Of a stretch of DNA of 64,000 bases, positions 60,590-64,000 are shown piece after piece (position 1 is the stretch's first letter; every line of letters starts with the position of its first letter). This DNA comes from CAYPPG01 sp964412555 (GTDB lineage Bacteria; Hinthialibacterota; Hinthialibacteria; Hinthialibacterales; Hinthialibacteraceae): positions 62,001 through 126,000 of the forward strand of contig CAYPPG010000006.1 in assembly GCA_964412555.1 (NCBI GenBank), written 5' to 3'. Under the pieces are notes generated by a model. The model was given only the letters and a program-made list of their open reading frames with translations, had not been told where the DNA came from and searched no databases. A program made the translations under genes and the position numbers.

Positions 60590-61383
60590 TGGGTGTCGAT
60601 AGAAGAAAGTTCTTTAAAATAGCGAGTCTATCCACATTAGCCGGAATTGCCGGAAAAACGACGATGGACGCCCTTGCGCAAGGTGAGGATCGATATGCGC
60701 CGCAAGACGCCGCTAAGCAGGGAAAGCGATGGGCGATGGTGGTCGATCTTACGAAATGCAAGGCCGATGAAGGCTGTGACAAATGTGTCCAAGCCTGCCA
60801 TACGACGCACAATGTTCCTCAATTCGATAATCCGAAAGATGAAGTAAAGTGGATGTGGACGGAGGACTATCATCAGGCGTTTCCGACACAAGAAAACGAA
60901 TACGTGAAAGAGAATTTACAGCACGCTCCTGTCTTGGTTTTTTGTAACCATTGTGACAATCCGCCTTGTGTTCGGGTATGTCCCACTCAAGCGACGTGGG
61001 CGCGGGAAGACGGCATTGTGATGATGGACTGGCATCGGTGTATCGGATGCCGGTATTGTATCGCTGCCTGTCCGTATGGATCACGGAGTTTTAACTGGCG
61101 GGATCCTCGGGGAACGAACGAAGACGGAGAGCCGCTTATCGAGGAACTGAATCCGGAATTCCCCAGCCGTTGCCGGGGGGTGGTGGAAAAATGTACGTTC
61201 TGTGATTCACGGCTGGCAAAGGGATTGAAACCGGCTTGTGTCGAAGCGTGTTCCGAGGGATGTCTTATGTTCGGTGATTTGGAAGATCCGGAATCCGAGA
61301 TCCGGAAAGTGCTGAGCGAGAGGTTCAGTATCCGCCGGAAGCCCGGCTTGGGAACACAACCGGAAGTCTATTATTTGGTGTAA
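60589..61383 (+). CDS. dsrO: DsrO, periplasmic ferredoxin-like subunit
   Basis: The start is ATG 60589, with GGGAGAG upstream; a longer frame is open but has no ribosome site. The 264-residue protein has a Tat signal (DRRKFFKIASLSTLAGIAG) and ferredoxin cysteine groups in CKADEGCDKCVQACHTTH, CNHCDNPPCVRVCPTQ, CIGCRYCIAACPYGSR and CTFCDSRL. It passes electrons between DsrJ and DsrP on the periplasmic face. Confidence 0.95.
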   Translation: MGVDRRKFFKIASLSTLAGIAGKTTMDALAQGEDRYAPQDAAKQGKRWAMVVDLTKCKADEGCDKCVQACHTTHNVPQFDNPKDEVKWMWTEDYHQAFPTQENEYVKENLQHAPVLVFCNHCDNPPCVRVCPTQATWAREDGIVMMDWHRCIGCRYCIAACPYGSRSFNWRDPRGTNEDGEPLIEELNPEFPSRCRGVVEKCTFCDSRLAKGLKPACVEACSEGCLMFGDLEDPESEIRKVLSERFSIRRKPGLGTQPEVYYLV

Positions 61384-61470
61384 TCCATATCGATACAAAG
61401 ATCGGCCATTCATCCCGATCATCCGAATCGTGATTGAAGAGTGCCGAGCGCAAGTGAAAAAGGTGCGGTT

Positions 61471-62628
61471 ATGTTAGAAAATGCTCTTTACGGAGATCGT
61501 AGATATTGGACGTGGATCGCAGTCCTACTGGTTGTCATGGGGATTGGGTTTCTCTATTATCTCCAGCAGTTGAGTTATGGTTTGGGGATCACGGGAATGA
61601 GCCGTGATGTAACGTGGGGTTTTTATATTGCCCAATTCACGTTTCTCGTCGGTGTTGCGGCGTCCGCTGTCATGGTCGTTCTTCCGTACTATCTTCATAA
61701 TTACAAAGCGTTTGCCAAATTGACGATTTTAGGGGAATTCCTGGCGATTTCGTCGGTGATCATGTGTTTGATGTTCGTACTGGTTGATCTCGGTCAACCG
61801 ATGCGGGCTGTCAATATGATATTGTATCCGACTCCGAATTCGATTTTGTTTTGGGATATGGTCGTTTTGAACGGCTATCTTTTATTGAACGTCGTGATTT
61901 CCCGTGTGACGTTGAATGCCGAGAAAAAAGGGATTGCGCCACCGAAGTGGATCAAACCGGTTATAATTATTTCGATCCCATGGGCAGTCAGTATTCATAC
62001 GGTGACTGCGTTCATTTATTGTGGGTTGGGTGCCCGGCCTTTCTGGTTGACGGCGATTTTGGCACCGCGATTTTTGGCGTCCGCTTTTGCCGCCGGTCCT
62101 GCCATGTTGATTTTGTTGTGCATGGTTGTGCGCAAATTCACAAAATTCGATCCGGGCCGGGAACCGATTCAGGCATTGGCCACGATTGTCACCTATGCGA
62201 TGGCGGCGAATATCTTCTTTGTATTGCTGGAATTGTTTACAGCGCTTTATAGTGCGATGCCGGAACATACGATTCATTTCCGGTATCTCTTCTTCGGTAT
62301 CGGTGGAGCGAAGGCTCTGGTGCCGTGGATGTGGATTTGTGAGATTCTTGGAATCGCCTCATTAATTGTCTTGCTGGTTCCGAAATTCCGCCGGAATGAA
62401 ACGATCTTAGTTGTAGCCTGTATCGGGGTGTTTGTTTCCCTGTGGATTGATAAAGGATTGGCGATGGTCGTCGCCGGATTTGTACCATCTCCGCTCGGAG
62501 ATGTGACCGAATACGCCCCCACATTCCCCGAGTTGATGATATCTGCCGCGATTTACGCTTTTGGATTTCTGTTAATTACGGTTTTCTATAAAATTGCGCT
62601 TTCGGTTCGGAAAGAATTGCAGAACTGA
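61471..62628 (+). CDS. dsrP: DsrP, NrfD-like membrane subunit
   Basis: The start ATG at 61471 has AAGGTG upstream; a GTG at 61441 would add ten residues. The 385-residue NrfD/PsrC-like protein has about ten membrane segments (from RYWTWIAVLLVVMGIGFLYY to FGFLLITVFYKIALSV). It exchanges electrons with menaquinone and completes DsrMKJOP. It is the last dsr gene and is followed by an intrinsic terminator. Confidence 0.94.
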   Translation: MLENALYGDRRYWTWIAVLLVVMGIGFLYYLQQLSYGLGITGMSRDVTWGFYIAQFTFLVGVAASAVMVVLPYYLHNYKAFAKLTILGEFLAISSVIMCLMFVLVDLGQPMRAVNMILYPTPNSILFWDMVVLNGYLLLNVVISRVTLNAEKKGIAPPKWIKPVIIISIPWAVSIHTVTAFIYCGLGARPFWLTAILAPRFLASAFAAGPAMLILLCMVVRKFTKFDPGREPIQALATIVTYAMAANIFFVLLELFTALYSAMPEHTIHFRYLFFGIGGAKALVPWMWICEILGIASLIVLLVPKFRRNETILVVACIGVFVSLWIDKGLAMVVAGFVPSPLGDVTEYAPTFPELMISAAIYAFGFLLITVFYKIALSVRKELQN

Positions 62629-62659
62629 AAGATATATTTTCGTTAAAAATGGTATCTTC

Positions 62660-62696
62660 AAGATGGGTTGTCTGTTAGAGGTAACCCATCTTTTTC
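62660..62696 (+). terminator. Intrinsic terminator of the dsr operon
   Basis: AAGATGGGTT (62660-62669) pairs perfectly with AACCCATCTT (62683-62692), giving a 10-bp stem with a 13-nt loop, followed by more U. It is 31 nt after the dsrP stop codon. Confidence 0.9.
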
Positions 62697-62835
62697 TGTT
62701 CATCTCCTCGCAACATTTTCATTCGAACTTTCCTTTCGATATCCGTTGATTTCCTCTCTTTTTAATTGTGTGCGAAACAGAACATGTTTTTATGCGTATT
62801 ATCAAGATAACCTTTTTCCAAAGGAGAACCGAATC

Positions 62836-64000
62836 ATGAAGAAGTATTTTATAATGGCGATGATCTGTTTTGGGATAAATCTTTATGCTCAAGAGGACAC
62901 GATCAATCAGATTTATCAAACCATGCGGAATGGGGAATTAACCACTGCCGAGAGTATGGCGAAAGAACTCATCGAGAAGAATCCGGAAAGACCGGATGCG
63001 TATCATGTGCTGGGGCGGATCTATCATGCGCAGAAACGTTATGAAGAGTCGATCCGGACGCTGGAGAAATCTCTTTCTTTTCAACGGCAGCCGACGTGGA
63101 TGATCGGTTGGAGTTATACGTTTCTCGGATTCGATTACAAGGAAATGGGGGAAAAAGAAAAAGCAGTAGAATTCCTGCAGAAGGCGATCCAATTGAATGC
63201 GACACGAAATTGTGTCAACGCAGCGGCGGGGGCGTTGCGGGAATTAGGAGTCAAGATCGAGCCGGAAATTCAACAATATCGATTGAGTATGGAGGGGGAA
63301 AAGGCTCCCACTTTTGAACTGACGGATGTTTATGGGCAGACACATCGATTGGAGGATTATGCGGGATTGCCGATGGTCGTTCATATCGGAGCGACTTGGT
63401 GCGGCGGATGCCAGCAAGAGGCGGAATGGATGGAACGGCTGGCGGAAACCTTTCTGCCAAAAGGCGTTGTTTTCATGACCTTGTGTCCGGGGGAGAATGA
63501 AGCCGCGGTGATGGATTATCTCAAACATTATCGTTCAAAAGGAATCGGGCTGATCGATTTTCGGTACGAAGTTTCGCGACAGCAGTTTCGTGCGCCGGGA
63601 TGGCCGGTGACGATGGTAATCGGGGCGGATGGGACGGTGGTGTATCACAATATCGGTGCGTCACGGGACGATGGCAAGATTCGAGAAATTCTTCAAGAAC
63701 AGACAATGGATTTGGATGTGGAAAGAGTAGAAGGGAAGGTGAAACCATACTGCAAAGATGGAGTTTGTTATCTGCCGATCGAGCGGCGCAGTGGTCCGCC
63801 GGGTGATTGGGATTATCTGCCCCGTACCGCTTTCGATGGAGAGAACCGGTTATGGGTGACATTTACGTCCAATCGAGACGGAGATAACAATGTTTACCTA
63901 CGTTGTTATGAAAAGGGCGGGAAGAAAAACGATTTGTGCGTGACACAAACCATTGCCGATGATTATTCATCCGATATCGCTATTACCGGCAATGGAACCA
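62836..64000 (+). CDS. Exported TPR-thioredoxin-fold protein, partial at the window edge
   Basis: The frame runs without a stop from ATG 62836 to the end of the window (388 residues so far). A signal peptide (to about residue 18) is followed by two or three TPR-like repeats (about 20-145, YHVLGRIYHAQKRYEES). A TlpA/ResA-like thioredoxin domain (about 155-290) follows with the redox motif WCGGC (C189/C192) in HIGATWCGGCQQEAEW, then the start of a further domain with propeller-like features. AAGGAG precedes the ATG. Such proteins reduce disulfides or assist cytochrome c maturation. Its place after dsr, which encodes the triheme DsrJ, fits but does not prove that. Confidence 0.8.
   Translation, partial: MKKYFIMAMICFGINLYAQEDTINQIYQTMRNGELTTAESMAKELIEKNPERPDAYHVLGRIYHAQKRYEESIRTLEKSLSFQRQPTWMIGWSYTFLGFDYKEMGEKEKAVEFLQKAIQLNATRNCVNAAAGALRELGVKIEPEIQQYRLSMEGEKAPTFELTDVYGQTHRLEDYAGLPMVVHIGATWCGGCQQEAEWMERLAETFLPKGVVFMTLCPGENEAAVMDYLKHYRSKGIGLIDFRYEVSRQQFRAPGWPVTMVIGADGTVVYHNIGASRDDGKIREILQEQTMDLDVERVEGKVKPYCKDGVCYLPIERRSGPPGDWDYLPRTAFDGENRLWVTFTSNRDGDNNVYLRCYEKGGKKNDLCVTQTIADDYSSDIAITGNGT

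Noticed and set aside
1..64000. tRNA, rRNA or known riboswitch genes
   Set aside because: I looked for T-loop consensus, rRNA-like conserved segments and common riboswitch cores in the intergenic regions and recognised none. Weak or unusual RNAs could be missed by eye.

Overview
The window carries about 50 genes, at an estimated mid-40s % GC by eye, from an uncultured-looking, Gram-negative-type bacterium. Evidence for this cell type: type IV pilus ATPases, lipoprotein signals, Tat-exported oxidoreductases, and a complete membrane-linked dissimilatory sulfite reductase (dsr) operon. Many exported Gfo/Idh/MocA oxidoreductases, a PT-rich dockerin-like secreted protein, a GH127-like enzyme and UPF0210/ACT genes resemble what is seen in carbohydrate-degrading candidate phyla such as Hydrogenedentota or Sumerlaeota. 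That placement is inference from gene style only; no rRNA or tRNA gene was recognised.

Layout. 1-11.4 kb (minus strand): a partial AGE-type sugar epimerase, two PilB/GspE-type ATPases flanking a PilT, a large membrane-anchored TPR protein and a GT39-like membrane glycosyltransferase. 11.5-13.6 kb (+): a transmembrane PP2C-type (RsbU-like) phosphatase. 13.6-16 kb (-): a Gfo/Idh/MocA protein and a sugar isomerase-like protein. 16.3-18.3 kb (-): UPF0210 (DUF711) protein and a double-ACT protein with a 4-nt overlap. 18.4-22.5 kb (-): an ECF sigma factor, a zinc-finger anti-sigma factor and envelope proteins (LiaF-like TM, DUF4097, PspC). 22.8-34.6 kb: gpsA, an exported aldo/keto reductase, a HigBA-type toxin-antitoxin pair, a GT4 glycosyltransferase, a DUF1848 protein, a secreted glycosidase-like protein, a CheY-like regulator, a lipoprotein nitrilase, a GH127-like protein and a second Gfo/Idh/MocA protein.

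34.6-36.9 kb (-): a small AT-rich module with a signal-less three-domain endolysin-like protein, a lipoprotein and an 84-residue protein. 37.2-39.9 kb (+): the RNA repair pair rtcB-rtcA. 40-42.5 kb (+): an EamA transporter, an orphan ABC-2 permease and a methyltransferase. 42.6-47.1 kb (-): an exported esterase-like protein, the dockerin-like protein and a TolB-like beta-propeller protein. 47.2-48 kb: two antitoxin-like DNA-binding proteins without toxins. Two families of short dispersed palindromic repeats lie between genes in the middle of the window.

48-62.7 kb (+) is the centrepiece: a CoA-disulfide reductase-rhodanese fusion, then dsrL-dsrA-dsrB-dsrD-dsrN-dsrC-(RsbRD_N-like)-dsrM-dsrK-dsrJ-dsrO-dsrP, ending in a strong intrinsic terminator. 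DsrAB reduces sulfite, DsrC carries the sulfur, DsrMKJOP links DsrC trisulfide to the quinone pool, DsrN amidates siroheme, and DsrL can supply electrons from NAD(P)H. The presence of dsrD with a reductive-looking DsrAB suggests sulfite (or another sulfur oxyanion) respiration. sat, apr and qmo are not in the window, so sulfate activation cannot be judged. A partial thioredoxin-TPR protein follows.
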